64,000 nt of DNA from Limnephilus marmoratus. Lineage: Eukaryota > Arthropoda > Insecta > Trichoptera > Limnephilidae. Shown here one piece after another: positions 1 to 11,640 of this stretch. The position numbers were made by a program, and so were the translations under genes. Position 1 is the stretch's first letter. The number at the start of each line of letters is the position of its first letter. The stretch spans positions 37,793,019 through 37,857,018 of the forward strand of contig OU862920.1 in NCBI GenBank assembly GCA_917880885.1, given 5' to 3'. The notes under the pieces were generated by a model, which made no database searches, was not told where the DNA came from, and saw nothing but the letters and a program-made list of their open reading frames with translations.

Positions 1-860
1 CTACAACAAACATACTGCTAATATTGAAAAACATTAATATATAAAATAGCTAAGTTTATTCGTTTACATACATAAATTTTGTTACTTTAGATATAATTCA
101 ATTTTTTTTATTAATCTTGTAACCTAAAACGTTAAGTGAATCCATACAATATAAATATATAATATTTGTTGAAGTGATTTTTGCAAAAACGGCGCTTTAC
201 AAGTAATTAATAATGATAATATATACATAGCAAAAAGATAAAACAGACAAAATTCAGTCCATTTTGGAGCGTTAATATTCTTTGGCGCGTCATCTTCCCA
301 CACTCAAAATAAACAAGATGAGACACCTGCGCCTAAATGAAGCGGTTGAATTATAATGGCAACATTGTGAACGTTGCCACGCTCTACTTTATCTTACATC
401 ATTTCCCCGGGGTCCGAAGGCGGCGTATTGCGGATCCAATTTTGCGCTATTTCCTTCTCCATTGTCCTTTCTTCCCTCTTCCCGCTCTCAGTGTTTGTTT
501 TACTCGGTGGCGTAGGAACAAGGTGGAATAGTTACATCAATGGCGAAATGTTTCGCGTGTCAAAGATCTGAAGGCTGCGGCTGTTTTGAGACGTTTAACT
601 TAACTTGTGAAATATGCCGCCATTGCATGGTGTAATACTGTGTCCACTTTATGGGACGAAACTTACAAGAAAAGTTTACAACAATGCCGAGATTGGATCT
701 GTGATAGGACGTTTTGAAGTGTGTTACGTCGTAAACTACGTGATAGGGAATTTCTCACAATCATGACAAGAAAAACGACATGTCTTGGGTACTGATTGTC
801 CTTCATTGGGGTTTTTCGGATAGTTTCAAAATGTACTTTTTATTAAATGTTATTGAAGAA
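1..860. other. AT-rich stretch without a recognisable gene
   Basis: No open frame here has a recognisable domain. In one plus frame around 560-710 a short broken peptide (KYAAIAWCNTVSTLWDE and nearby residues) is vaguely reminiscent of the end of a pogo/Tigger-type DDE transposase, but stops interrupt it and the match is from memory only. I treat the interval as unassigned intergenic or decayed transposon DNA. Confidence 0.4.
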
Positions 861-869
861 AAAGAAGTT

Positions 870-1440
870 GTTTATTGAAGTGTAAACTTCTTTAGCACCG
901 TTGTGATTAGGAACTCGATGAAACGGAAACGAGCGACTCTATATACATCTCAAACACATACATCTTATTATGTGTTATCAGGCTAAGTAGCCTGCGAGAT
1001 AACAATCATAAAATTTAATGCTATCTTTTGGATACTCGGTTCCAATATAATATGATAAATCCACAGTCCCGCGCAAGTCTACTTAAGTAGTGGTGTAAAG
1101 CGCTTGACGATCCTCTGCAGACATTCAGCGGATCAAAAAAAAAATTAAAAAAATAGTAAAATCTATATCCAATTTTCAAACCACTCCAAAATGAACAAGC
1201 AGAATAAAACAAAAAAGAAGCGACATCTAGCGACTCCGAAGAAGTAAACCCAAATAATTATTAGATGACCAGATGTGTAAGAAAAGGCGCACTGGAATTC
1301 GTAGTCAAAATATTGAAAAATCATCCTTATCATTAATAAAAAATGTGCTTCATAGTCTCCTCCCTCTTGTCTACTTTAATTTTCTGAAGTTTTCACTTCT
1401 ACCGCGTGTGAATTTGCTCACCCGATTTTTGTTGGTGTTT
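870..1440 (+). repeat. Family R interspersed repeat, copy 1
   Basis: This copy aligns by eye along its length with 4,740-5,105 and with the two halves of 26,285-27,395. It begins with the motif GTAAACTTCTTTAGCACCG and ends with TTTCTGAAGTTTTCACTTC followed by a CGTGTGAA motif. The middle (about 1,040-1,145) is a decayed version of the tRNA-like segment that is better preserved in the copies at 4.9 and 27.0 kb, followed by an A-rich run. The ends suggest a non-autonomous element with short imperfect inverted termini (GAAGTGAAAC-type). No protein is encoded. Confidence 0.6.
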
Positions 1441-1551
1441 TATTTACTAATGTTACGAAGGTTACCCCACAAAAGTGAAATACGCAACCAAATCGAGAAT
1501 ATGGTAAGAATCATTTTTTCTCCATATTTTAAATCTAAAGAAAAGGAATGA

Positions 1552-2585
1552 GTGAAGAACTTAATTTCTAACAGAAGTAACTAATTACTTCTTACGGCAG
1601 CCGCTGCGCGGGATGTAAATGTTCTGCATCCCATACGTTTAGATAGCCAAAGGCAGCAGGTATCACCAGCGCAGCGAACATGGGCGATGGATAAAATGCC
1701 TCTAACAGGATCAACGTTTCAAAACCGCGCCCGCGGTCTTTTATAAATTGTGTGTGAGAGGGCGAATGGTAATACCCTGTGTGGGCCCACCTTTACTGAG
1801 ACTCCCAAGGACTAGGAAACGGGGAAGAATTACCTCAGTTTTACATTCGAACGATTGAGCGAATTGCCATTTTATTCCCCCTTACCCAGAAGTGGAGCCC
1901 GATAAAAGGGTGCTTATTTTTTTTCGGTTACTTAAACGAAATCTTTTCAAATAAGGCACTTTGGATATCTCTGCTGCTCGAAGGCAAATATTAAAATTCA
2001 TACCAGTCATAGCTTACGACTTGAGTGTAGTCACTTTATTTGGTTGATTGACAATCGGAAGGTACCCTCGTCTCAAAATGCCGGCGTATTGATTGATGCG
2101 TGGTTTTATTTAATTTTAAGTTTAATAGGTTTATGAAAAAGAGGATGTGTAATATTATGTTATTTTAGAAACGCAAATAAATTTCATGAACTTGGTAAGC
2201 AGTCGTTTAGGGAGGTTTTTATGACGGAAGATTGATAATGAAAAAAATAAACCTCAAAATCATACATCATTGTTCTTACATTATTTGTTGGACAAAGTAT
2301 ACATTTAGAGATAGTAGTAAAAATTTTAATGCTTAATTTTTCTTCAAAATCCTTTATTTTTCTTCTCCACTATCTTCAAGTGGGAAGCAAAAATACCGTT
2401 GGCATTGAACATTTTTTAAATTTTTTTAAAGTAGTTCATTCAGTTTTTAATTTTACAATATTTCATCTTAAAAATCTTACAAAACTGATCAATCAGTGTG
2501 ATATAATACTGTTTTCAAAAAATGTACGAAATGCTTTTTTGTAAGTTCTTTCAGCATTATTAAAAATATGTTACTCAGTGGCGGA
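1552..2585. other. No gene seen
   Basis: The part from about 1,600 to 1,950 is less AT-rich than its surroundings but has no sustained open frame with a recognisable domain. The rest is AT-rich. I see no RNA gene or terminal repeat that would define an element. Confidence 0.35.
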
Positions 2586-2707
2586 TTTATACTTTTCATA
2601 ATTATTGGCCACTTCATTTGCACCGCCCCTTCCTCTTTAAACTTATCTACCTTCAATTTATACTTTTCATAAATATTGGCCACTTCATTTGCGCCACCCC
2701 TTCCTCC
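2586..2707. repeat. Two-copy 71-bp direct repeat
   Basis: A segment starting TTTATACTTTTCATAA and containing ATTGGCCACTTCATTTGC occurs at 2,586 and again at 2,657, a period of 71 bp, with only a few differences. It is a simple tandem duplication without coding potential. Confidence 0.7.
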
Positions 2708-2821
2708 TTTTTATTATTTGCCACCATTGACGTATGATATCTAGACGTGTAAGAAATATCTAATTTTTCCTATTCAATTAATACTATTACTTTAAAGTTT
2801 TACATAGTAATTACTTAAAAG

Positions 2822-2900
2822 TATAATACTATTTATTATAAAATACTATTTATTATAAAATACTAACTATTATAAAATACTAATTATAATAAAATAATGA
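2822..2900. repeat. AT-rich minisatellite
   Basis: Several tandem copies of a unit of roughly 17-18 bp (TATTTATTATAAAATAC and variants) run through this stretch, becoming shorter and less regular toward the 3' side. Confidence 0.7.
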
Positions 2901-3012
2901 ACATATTGTATGGTAGTAATTTCAAGGTACTTGTACGCAATATTATTCTAGGTTATTATTCTATTTAATACTCTGGCACGGTATCTCGTGAAAGACAAAA
3001 ACTAATACAATA

Positions 3013-3042
3013 TACCTCAATATACGAGTGTATATTGAGGTA
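3013..3042. repeat. Perfect 13-bp-arm hairpin
   Basis: TACCTCAATATAC (3,013-3,025) and its exact reverse complement (3,030-3,042) flank a 4-base loop. It lies directly upstream of the LINE-2-type 3' fragment, so it may mark that fragment's insertion edge. Confidence 0.75.
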
Positions 3043-3150
3043 GAACCTGCAGACAAGCAGCCATGTGGCAGCTTCGCGGGACTACCGATAAATTGTTTAA
3101 ATTATATATTTATGTATACTATGTTTTTGATGGAAAAAAAAAACTTTCTT
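3043..3150 (+). mobile_element. 3'-end fragment of a LINE-2 family element
   Basis: The run beginning GTAGAACCTGCAGACAAG, followed by a TAAATTGTTTAAATT motif, matches the reverse complement of the 3' untranslated region of the full-length LINE at 49.5-54.5 kb (around 49,560-49,620). It ends in an A-run near 3,135-3,145. The fragment is severely 5'-truncated and is diverged from both the full-length element and the copy at 26.4 kb. Confidence 0.6.
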
Positions 3151-4735
3151 TCTTTTCTTTTTCAATCACTATGTTTAATCTTAACATAATATGTTAGGAT
3201 TAAATCATATTGTGATCTTCACATTAAAATATGTAAATTATATGAAATATTCATTTAAAAGAGATGTAGAACATTTTTTTAGTCCTCACTAGAAGATCTT
3301 ATAGGTTCTGGGGGAACTAGGTTTTGGATAGATTTTAGTTTTCTATTGTCAATTTCATGGTTTAGGTTTGGTTTTTTTCAGTGACATCTATGACGGTTTT
3401 AGAATACTAGTCAGTTAAGTGGGTATTTGTTACACAACTTCACTGCTAAAAATTCAGAGCTTCTTTGTCCAAAGGCAGCATTACACTTACATTTAGGTTG
3501 TCTCTGTGCTTGGTTATGGTTTTGTATTATGTGAGTTATTTACATCTTTGTCTTTTTCTGAGGAGATAAAACTGGATATTTTTTTAAAAGAATTTTAAAT
3601 AGGTACTTGAAACATCGAACTGCTTAAAAAATTTAGATTTTGACGTCTGTGTGTTTTTAATGCATTCTGGGTTATATTTAGTTGTTTTAAAAAATTTGCT
3701 CCCTTTAGGTCCCTTTCGGCGAGGTCTATCATATTTTTTGGAAAAACAGGTTTTTAATACTGAGATTGAAAACAAACCAAAAAAAATAATAAAAATTCAG
3801 TGTATCCGAAATGAAACGGTATGAAGATAATTTAGATTACAATTTTGAATTTGCGTTTTGTTATTCGGTGAAGTTACCATTCTTTCTTCAAACTTTGCAA
3901 ATACCCTTTGTGGTGTCATTTTTAATTAAATGAAAACAAATCAATATTTCGAAACATGAAAACAAATCAATATTTCGAAAAAAAAAGTTTTCTTCGTCAG
4001 GATAAAATATATTAATCTAATACATAGTGGTCTTTTCACAAAGTTATTTGTTTTAATTTAATTACCAATCTTTATATTAGGTTTTCCTTGCCTTACTGTG
4101 AGGGGTCTAAAAAAATCATGGAAAAAAATATTTTTAAATAAATCTCTGCGCTCAAAATGGGAACCTATGCGGAAACTAAAAAGGGAAAAAAACAAGTACT
4201 TTTCAAATAATCCTCTAACGGGACGAACATATATCACCGGGCCGTATGTCGTATTGTTTTCGTGAAACAATAATTTGCAAATAAAAACATTTCCATCCAA
4301 AGTCCGGGCGAATTTCAGTCCGCGCTTCCCGGTCCCGGTGACAAACTACATTGTCTTTTTATCGGTTCGGTGATTAGCAGAGTAATGTATTCCCGGACAA
4401 TATTCGTCCAATGGATTATCAATCATTGTCGAAGAACTGTTTGTTCAAAGTGATAAATTACCAATTAATTACTATTCCTCGGTGGTATTCAATTTTATCA
4501 GCGTTTTGCAATTTCGGAGAATAATGGAGTTTGTTGTTTCATTGTTTGAGCGGAATCTACCGGGAGATAACACTTCGCAACACCAACAAACTATTGATAA
4601 TCATTGAGGAAATTCATTAAATATCCTTATAACAGGATGCTTTTCATGAAATTGTGGAATTTAATATACTTTTACTTACACTATATAGGCGTTTTTGCAC
4701 CTCTGGTACGCGGTAAAATTTTTCAGAACAGTTCG
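3151..4735. other. No gene seen
   Basis: AT-rich sequence with many stops in all frames. The only internal structure noted is a short direct repeat around 3,930-3,980 (a motif ending GAAAACAAATCAATATTTCG, twice). No recognisable protein or RNA. Confidence 0.4.
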
Positions 4736-4739
4736 TTAG

Positions 4740-5105
4740 TTGGGATTTTGAATGTCGAAACAAAGTTATAACTTATTGAAGTAAAACTTTTTTAGCTCCG
4801 TTTGAAATTCGGGTGAAACGAAAATGCGTCACAACTCAGTTCTACACAAATATTCGGTTCTAATATGCTGTAAATTTGCATCCCGGTGCGTGTCTTCCAT
4901 AGCGTAGTTGGCAAGGTGCCTGACAATCTCAGCAGTCAGAGAAACAGACATCAAGCGAACGGGGGTTCAAACCCTACGAAATCCAAAAAAAACATTTTTG
5001 TTTTGTGAAATCAATATTATCCAATCTTCAAACCACTTTAAAAAACTAGCAAAAGAAAAGAAAGCTACATCTAGCGACTTTCTAGTTTCACTTCTACGCA
5101 ATCAC
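4740..5105 (+). repeat. Family R repeat with a tRNA-like Pol III promoter segment
   Basis: This copy of family R contains the best-preserved tRNA-like section. An A-box-like run (AGCGTAGTTGGCAAGGTGCC, 4,901-4,920) is followed by a near-canonical B-box GGGTTCAAACCC (4,963-4,974) and then an A-run. That arrangement is typical of tRNA-derived SINEs. Sequence on both sides of the tRNA-like part is shared with the other R copies, including an ACATCTAGCGAC motif near the 3' end, so the tRNA-like part is built into the family rather than being an independent insertion. It does not fold as an intact tRNA and is not called a tRNA gene. Confidence 0.6.
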
Positions 5106-5191
5106 AATTGCACACTCTTATTTTTTTATCATCCATAAATAAAATAGAATATCCAAACACAGATGTTGGGTTAAATGTCTGGCGTATTATC

Positions 5192-5810
5192 TTATATATA
5201 AAAATTAATCGCTGAACGTGTTGCTAAGCGCATAACTTTCGAACGACTGCACCAAATTGGGTAATTATTTTTTTGGTGTGTTTGTTATTGTCAGGAAAAG
5301 GTTTTTATATAACTGGTGAGCTCTGGCATTTAGAAATTTGTATAAAAAATGCTATTGGTGGCACGGGAGGTTTGAAAACTGAATGTATGGAAAGCGGGAG
5401 GGAGGGAGAGATGGCGGAGGGGGGGGAGGGGGAGGTGGAGAAAGAGGTAGGGGGAAGGAAGGGGGGTGGGAGGTGGGAGGTGGGAGGTGGGAGGTGGGAG
5501 GTGGGAGGTGGGAGGTGGGAGGTGGGAGGTGGGAGGTGGGAGGTGGGAGGTGGGAGGTGGGAGGTGGGAGGTGGGAGGTGGGAGGTGGGAGGTGGGAGGT
5601 GGGAGGTGGGAGGTGGGAGGTGGGAGGTGGGAGGTGGGAGGTGGGAGGTGGGAGGTGGGAGGTGGGAGGTGGGAGGTGGGAGGTGGGAGGTGGGAGGTGG
5701 GAGGTGGGAGGTGGGCGGTGGGAGGAGGAAGGGGGAGGGGGGGGGAAGTGGAGGAAGCGGAGTGGGAATCCCCCTCACACCATGCGAGCGAAGCCGTGGG
5801 AAAAAGCTAT
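5192..5810 (-). repeat. Family P interspersed repeat (copy a) with an expanded heptamer core
   Basis: Read on the minus strand, the copy starts near GCTTTTTCCCACGGCTTCGC and ends in the shared tail that contains TTGGTGCAGTCGTTCGAAAG and AT-rich TATATAA. Copies at 10.5, 15.9, 17.3 and 17.8 kb have the same tail. The purine-rich (on the plus strand) core typical of the family has here expanded into a pure GGGAGGT satellite. Long open frames in this region, on both strands, are by-products of the repeat and are not genes. Confidence 0.7.
5466..5716. repeat. GGGAGGT heptamer microsatellite, about 35 copies
   Basis: A nearly uninterrupted array of the 7-base unit GGGAGGT runs for about 250 bp, with one variant (GGGCGGT) near the 3' end. 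Because 7 is not a multiple of 3 and the unit has no stop codon in either orientation, all plus frames read the same heptapeptide (RWEVGGG) and the minus frames read a Pro/Ser/Thr-rich one, which creates spurious open frames of 100-180 codons. Closely spaced G-triplets and pairs make the plus strand a strong G-quadruplex candidate. Confidence 0.9.
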
Positions 5811-5819
5811 GCTAAATAA

Positions 5820-6344
5820 ATATAAATTAACATCTTTCCTCTTCAAATTTAAGTTTTTCCGTCTTCATTTGCGTTCTTTATAAAGTGAGAATATATTTTT
5901 ACAAGCCCAGGCTCTTTCGTGTTTTGCATATTATAAAATCTTTATGTAAATAATATTAACTGGTTTTGTTTTAATCGACTATTGTGTTGTACCATTAATC
6001 AGGTGCATAGAATTTGGTGTTGTCTGAATAACCCATCTTAATTAACATCATTTGATTGATCGAATTTACGCCAAGCATAATAAATTGGTGTTTGAAATAT
6101 AATCTAGAGCCTAGAGACCTATATAAAGTAGGGAATTCTGTACAATATCTTTATTTCACTATGATTATTACTGTGACGACCGGTACAAGCTCAAATAACC
6201 GATATTATTGTGTACAAAGTAGGGTCGACCGAAATCTCGGACTCGGTGTCGGCATTCTCGGCGACAAATTCTACCTAGAACTCTGTCCAGGTTCTTCGGA
6301 GATTCTGGGCCATAACCGAGACCGTTGTAATTAGGTACGGTAAA
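5820..6344. other. No gene seen
   Basis: Mixed AT-rich sequence. The GC-richer part from 6,170 to 6,340 contains no recognisable domain in either strand. Confidence 0.35.
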
Positions 6345-6553
6345 GGCAGGCCGCACACATCAGGTTTTTCCATCCGATTGTTTGGTCAGACAAAAATCGA
6401 TTGGTTATAATACCGGGGCCACGCCCATTGTCGGACTGGATTGGACGGCCGGCGCGGCGTAATAAAAATAGGCCACGCCTTTCCGCGTCGGCCGTCCATT
6501 CGATTTTTTCTGATCAGATGTTTGGATGGAAAACCTGATGTTTGCGGCCGGCC
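6345..6553. mobile_element. Foldback/MITE-like element with about 50-bp imperfect inverted ends
   Basis: The left end (CAGGCCGCACACATCAGG, from about 6,347) is the approximate reverse complement of the right end (CCTGATGTTTGCGGCCGG, to about 6,553). The match continues inward through TTTTCCATCC and a GAxxAAAAATCGA stretch. The CAG-like terminus resembles hAT-type MITEs, but I could not find a clean target duplication. It has no coding capacity. Confidence 0.6.
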
Positions 6554-6823
6554 ATAGGATAATGGGATTGAAATCTACCGCGCGCGTCCACATTCGTAAC
6601 TTGGTGTTAGTGCGTGAGAGAGCTGTCAGCACCGCCTACTAGTGCAGCAAGTGAAAAGCTTTTTAGCAGTGCTGATCAATTATACGACGTGAGGCTACAC
6701 ACTTTGGAGGGTGAAAGCGCAGAAAAATTGAAATTTTTTTATGTGCTACAACATCATGTTGTTCAATTTTGATTATTAAAACTATTTAAAACAAATTATT
6801 ACTACATTCTTAAATATACTACA

Positions 6824-7473
6824 CTAGCTGGTCCCGGCATGCGTTGCTATGTCATTTAATAAAGAAATTGTTTCTCCCTGAGTGTCCTTTCCCATTCGTC
6901 CTGTTCCCCTTCCGCCTTCCCTTCTTCTCCTGCGTCCTCTTTCCCTCTCGCGTTCCTACTCCATCACCTCCACCTTCCCCGCCTTCCCTCTATCCTTTAC
7001 CGCTCCCTCGTCCCGCCAACCCTCCGCTCGCGTTCCATATACCTTTTTAAACAGCCCGCGTGACACCTTTTACAATTTTTATTCAAATTTCCATTTTTCA
7101 TGTATATTAAATTTGGTACCTAACATAGGTACCTATTTAAAATATCGAAAATTCTTGAATCGATTCAATCTATTAGGGGAGTACCTATTTTAAATTAATT
7201 TATCAACTTAAAGATTTTCAAAAATAGAATCCTGATTTAACAATCATTGTTTTGCAAAATGTCAATCTCAAACATGCGAACTGTCAAACGTGCGATAGTC
7301 GTTAGGTTTTCTGAAATTATCCAATTTTCTGCGCCATTTTATTAATTTTTCTCTCCGTAAGAACCATCCTCGTACTTCAAGGTATATTTAAAAAAAAGAA
7401 TTAGCGAAATCGGTTCAGCTGCTCTCGAGATTTGCGCTTAGCAACACATTCAGCGATTCATTTTTATATTAGA
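6824..7473 (+). repeat. Family P repeat (copy b)
   Basis: Starts CTAGCTGGTCCCGGCATGCG and ends at a tail containing CGATTCATTTTTATATTA. The order is: a 5' head that includes GAAATTGTTTCTCCCTG, a C/T-rich core of about 170 bp, and a 3' body shared with the adjacent copy c (AAATCGGTTCAGCTGCTCTC and a TTAGCAACACATT motif). Copies b and c abut head to tail, with about 20 differences per 100 bp in the core and fewer elsewhere. Open frames through the pyrimidine-rich core are compositional artefacts. Confidence 0.75.
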
Positions 7474-8162
7474 CTAGCTGGTTCCCGGCATGCGTTGCTA
7501 TGCCACTAAATAAAGAAATTGTTTCTCCCTGAGTGTCCTTTCCCATTCGTCCCGTTCCCCTTCCGCCTTCCCTTCTTCTCCTGCGTCCTCAACCCTCTCG
7601 CGTTCCTACTCCGTCACCTCCACCTTCCCTCTCCCCACTCCACTCCCCCTTCCTATCCCCGTCCGCGAATCCCCCTCCCGAGTTCCCCTCTCCCCTCCCA
7701 GGTCCCCCTCCCCCCTCCCAGGTTCCCCTCCCCCATCTCTCCCTCCCTCCCTCTTTCCATAGCAATAGCCGCTTCCTTGCGAGCCACCTTTTACAATTTT
7801 TATTCAAATTTCCATTTTTCTGGTACCTAACATAGGTATCTATTTAAATTATCTAAAATTCTTGATTCGATTCAAACTATTAGGGGAGTACCTACTTTAA
7901 ATAAATTTATCAACTTAAAGATTTTCAAATATAGAATTCTTTGCAAAATGTCATTCTCAAACACGCCAACTGTCAAACGTGCGATAGTCGTTAGGTTTTC
8001 TGAAATTATCCAATTTTCTGCGCAATTTTCTTAATTTTTCTCTCCGTAAGAATCATCCTCGTATTTCAAGGATTATTCTAAAAAAAGAATTAGCGAAATC
8101 GGTTCAGCTGCTCTCGAGTTTTGCGCTTAGCAACACATTTAGCGATTCATTTTTATATATAG
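7474..8162 (+). repeat. Family P repeat (copy c), head-to-tail with copy b
   Basis: Starts CTAGCTGGTTCCCGGCATGC immediately after copy b and ends in the same ATTCATTTTTATATATAG tail. It has the same head, pyrimidine-rich core and body as copy b, with a longer run of CCCCTCCC-type variants in the core. Confidence 0.75.
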
Positions 8163-9965
8163 GGTTATGCAAAAATGGCACATTTTCATTTTTTTTCTCA
8201 ATTTATCTATTCTCGAGAACGAAAAACCTGTCTCGGTTGACCCTAAGTACGAAATAATTATGAAACTCATTTATATTCATTACCGTCGAGTAGTCTAAAG
8301 CTCTTTTCCGATTATTTGAAATATTGTAGGTAACTATTTAAAAGTGTTTTTAAAACGGAGTTGAATAGTTTTATAACAAAAAATACCTGAGAGTACTGAT
8401 TGTATTATATCTGAAGCAGCCAACTCTCGATTAGTGAACGCTGGAATTGGGAAAATTTGTTCAGTTTTTTTTATAGAGATTTTAAAACGGTTATTTTATG
8501 GTAAAAAAAGATATCTTTGATTTATCCGTGTTTTACAAACATTTGACAAGAAAACGGCTTTCAAAAGAAATTTTCAGTAAAAGAGATTAAAGTGATAGTT
8601 TTATCAAAAAATATAGTAACAAAAAAACCAAATTTGGATTGGAATCCATTTTGGCGTTTTCGGCGTTTTCGTTAATTTAAAAGAAAATTTTAGAGGTTCT
8701 CATACGAGTTAGGAGATCAATTTGTTTCAGTGTCTTGGCCTTTAAATCGGTTAGTACAGCTTGTGAAAGTGGCAAAAAAAGGTCATATCTTATGAATAAT
8801 TTACATTTCATACAAGACAATGTCACGTGATACTTTTTCAATCAATCCCCATCGATAGGAGTGTCTCAATTCGTTTTGAAAATAATACTGGGGCTGTATA
8901 TTTTCCCCCGAAATTGGATTTGGTATCACAATACAATAGTATACACGGAACGCTAATACGCCGCTGCTTGGTAAAATCTGAATTTCAGATTTCCAACACC
9001 GCAAATCAAACTCTCAAATGTATGTTGATTTTTTGGGAATCCGCGGTGTTTCGTGTTTCGGTCGGACAAATGTATGTAGTCTCCAAACAATTCTGAAAAC
9101 TTATAAATAATGTTATATTAAGACTTCGCAGAAAAAGGATTCTTCAAATTTTCAAAATAAATCAAAAGCCATTTTAAATAACATATTGTCATACTTGAAA
9201 ACTTGTTGATATGTTTGTTCGCGTCTTCTTCAACTAAATCCCATACGTTTTATAATTTCTTTTTGAAATCGAACTGTAATAAATCGATAACATATGTGAA
9301 TTATAGCAGATTATTATAAAAATCTATGATTTATGTAATCTAAGAGACACTCACTATCGTTTAAAGTTTAAACTAATGGTGACTTTTTTAAAAATGATCA
9401 AATATGCAACAAAAGTAATTTATTGGTTGCTCATTAACGTAAGTGAGGTTTTAAGACTAATTTAAGAGAAAGTTATAATATTGAAAGGTCATACAATAAG
9501 TAGGGAATGATTATATTATGTTATAAAATCATAGTTTTTGAGTATCGCGGAACTTAAATATTTGGTGGAACTATTTTTGGTGGAACTATTTTAAATATTT
9601 ATAACACTTACTAACTTAAGATAAATGTTAAAATGTAGGGAAATTCATTGGATTTAAAGGACAGTTATTAACATTATTTCTGTTTTAGTACCTATAATTT
9701 TTGGAAATTTGATTTCTTTAATAAGGGCGAGCATATCCAAAACCAAACTTACGAATATCTCCAGCGCTCAACGCATCTTTTTTTGTAAATGTCTTGGCGC
9801 TCCAGTGGTTAATATTTTCAATTATTATCTTCTTCTTTCGCCTTTTCGAACTCGTATCCAGACTTTTAACACGTTTCACATTGAGATATGGTTTACAAAA
9901 TTACATTTTCTTACAGACTCTCAGGTAGGGCTTAAGATTTTTGTGTTAAAAGTTGTTATTAATAT
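8163..9965. other. No gene seen
   Basis: AT-rich sequence with short open frames only. A plus-strand frame at 9,709-9,978 is open for 89 codons but I recognise no domain in it, and the composition does not differ from the surroundings. Confidence 0.35.
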
Positions 9966-9968
9966 TTT

Positions 9969-10088
9969 CAGTGATTAATAGAGGTTTAATCCTATTCATT
10001 CATTCATTCATCATTCATCATTCATTCATTATATATAATGAATGAATGAATGAATGAATGAATAGGATTAAATCTCTATTAACCACTG
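9969..10088. repeat. 120-bp palindrome with ATTC/GAAT microsatellite arms
   Basis: CAGTGATTAATAGAGGTTTA at the left is matched at the right by the near-exact reverse complement ending TATTAACCACTG. The inner arms are (ATTC)n on the left and (GAAT)n on the right, meeting at ATTATATATAAT. The complementary arms extend almost the full length, so single strands would form a long hairpin. Confidence 0.85.
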
Positions 10089-10463
10089 AATGATAACTTA
10101 TATAAAGGTGAAAGATTTTTTATATATAGATATATATATAATATAATAAAGGTGAAAGTTTGTATAGATGTATGTTTGTTACTCTTTCACACAAAAACTA
10201 CGGAATGGACTTTAAAAATTCTTTCACTAATCGAAAGCTACATTATTTGCGAGATCTATAGGCTATATATATATTGGTAAGCTCTGGCGTTATGAATAAT
10301 CTCTGGCGTTATGAAATTATTTATCATACGTTTTCTGTCAATAACAAAATCGGTTTATTGCAAACGTCAACCAATTGTCGCCTTGGGAACGATGTTTTTT
10401 TTATTTTTTAATTTGGCAATTCATTCTAAAAAGAGTGCTTTGTTGGCGTCGTACTTAATAACT

Positions 10464-10999
10464 ATCTCTAAAAATGAATCACCGAACTGTATGTATGCGC
10501 ATAAACCCAAACGACTGCACCAAATTGGATAATTCTTTTTTTGTTCGTTATTTTGTATAAAACTACCGTTGAGTTCTGGCATTATGAATTTTGTATAAAA
10601 AAATATAATAGGTGGCATGCGAGCATTTTAGAAACTGAATGTATCGGGAATGAATGTGTGGAATGCGAGAGGTGAGAGGGGGGAGTGGGGGGGGGTGTTG
10701 GTAGGATGTTGGTGGAGGGGGATACGAGAAGGGGAGGAGGGTGGGGGGAGGGGGGAGGGAAGGGAGAGGGGGAGGGAAGAAAGGGGAAAAGGGAAGGATG
10801 TAGGGGGTGGGGGAAGGGGGTTGATGGGGAGAGTGGTGTGGGGAGAGGGAATGTGGGGTGGTAGAGGGTGAGGGGAGGGGTGGGTGAAGGGAGAGGGGGG
10901 GGGGTTTGACGGGTGGAGTGGAGTGGAGAGAGGGAAGGTGGAGGAGGCGGAGTGGGAACCCCCTAATACCATGCGAGCGAAGCCGCGGAAAAAAGCTAG
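10464..10999 (-). repeat. Family P repeat (copy d)
   Basis: On the minus strand the head is CTAGCTTTTTTCCGCGGC with GCTTCGCTCGCATGG, the same variant head as copy a. The core is pyrimidine-rich and the tail carries the conserved AATTTGGTGCAGTCGTTTGG block. The plus-strand core is an irregular G-rich purine tract (10,660-10,930). Open frames through it are not considered genes. Confidence 0.7.
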
Positions 11000-11640
11000 T
11001 CTTAAATAAGTTCATTCAAGTAATAAACATTTTCATTTTGAACTTGTTCGATACAAAATTGCTACCGGTACATAAGGTTGTAATTTTTGTAACCTAGCTC
11101 AAAAACAGTCACAATGATATTTAAAACAAATGTCTCTTCATTTTATTTAATGTTAAGTGAAGACAGTTACCTTTCAGACACCTCCGGATTGCTTCAAGCA
11201 CTTTTGCCTTTTTCATGTAATCACCAATAGTAAATCCTTTTAATGCTCTCTATCTTGAGTTGTCCGCTTGCGGCAAATTAAAATTTTGATGGAAGTTGGT
11301 AGGTACTACTGCGTGGTGTTTTACGTCTGTCGCAATAAGATTACGTATAATACATTCGAGATTCTTGTAATATCTTAATATTTTACGACAATTGGTCCCA
11401 ACTTTTTACGATCACATTCGTGAGAAAGCAAAATTTTATTATATTTCATTGTTTGTATGAACTTGATATCTGCTTCAGCATTACAAGGACGGGTCCTTAT
11501 ATCTTTTAAAATGCGAAGATACACTTATACAGTGTTAAATAAATTTGGCAAAATATTAATCGATAACAATAAAAAACAGGAGAGTCCAATTGGATCGTGA
11601 AGGTAACATGACACATAGTGAAACTTAATTATTAATAAGA
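11000..11640. other. No gene seen
   Basis: AT-rich intergenic sequence between a family P copy and a SINE-like fragment. No recognisable feature. Confidence 0.4.

Noticed and set aside
560..710. Pogo/Tigger transposase remnant
   Set aside because: The similarity is short, broken by stops and based on impression only; a profile search of all six frames would be needed.
4900..4985. Possible tRNA gene
   Set aside because: A and B boxes are present, but acceptor and anticodon stems do not close and the segment recurs inside family R, so it is a SINE-type promoter rather than a tRNA gene.
5273..5883. Open frames of 117-180 codons on both strands over the heptamer array
   Set aside because: They exist only because the 7-bp unit lacks stops in all frames; the peptide is a meaningless RWEVGGG or Pro/Ser/Thr repeat.
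6844..7835. Plus-strand Pro/Leu/Ser-rich open frames
   Set aside because: They lie in the pyrimidine-rich cores of two adjacent family P copies, and the same artefact recurs in every other copy (10.6, 16.0, 17.4, 18.0, 21.4 and 31.5 kb).
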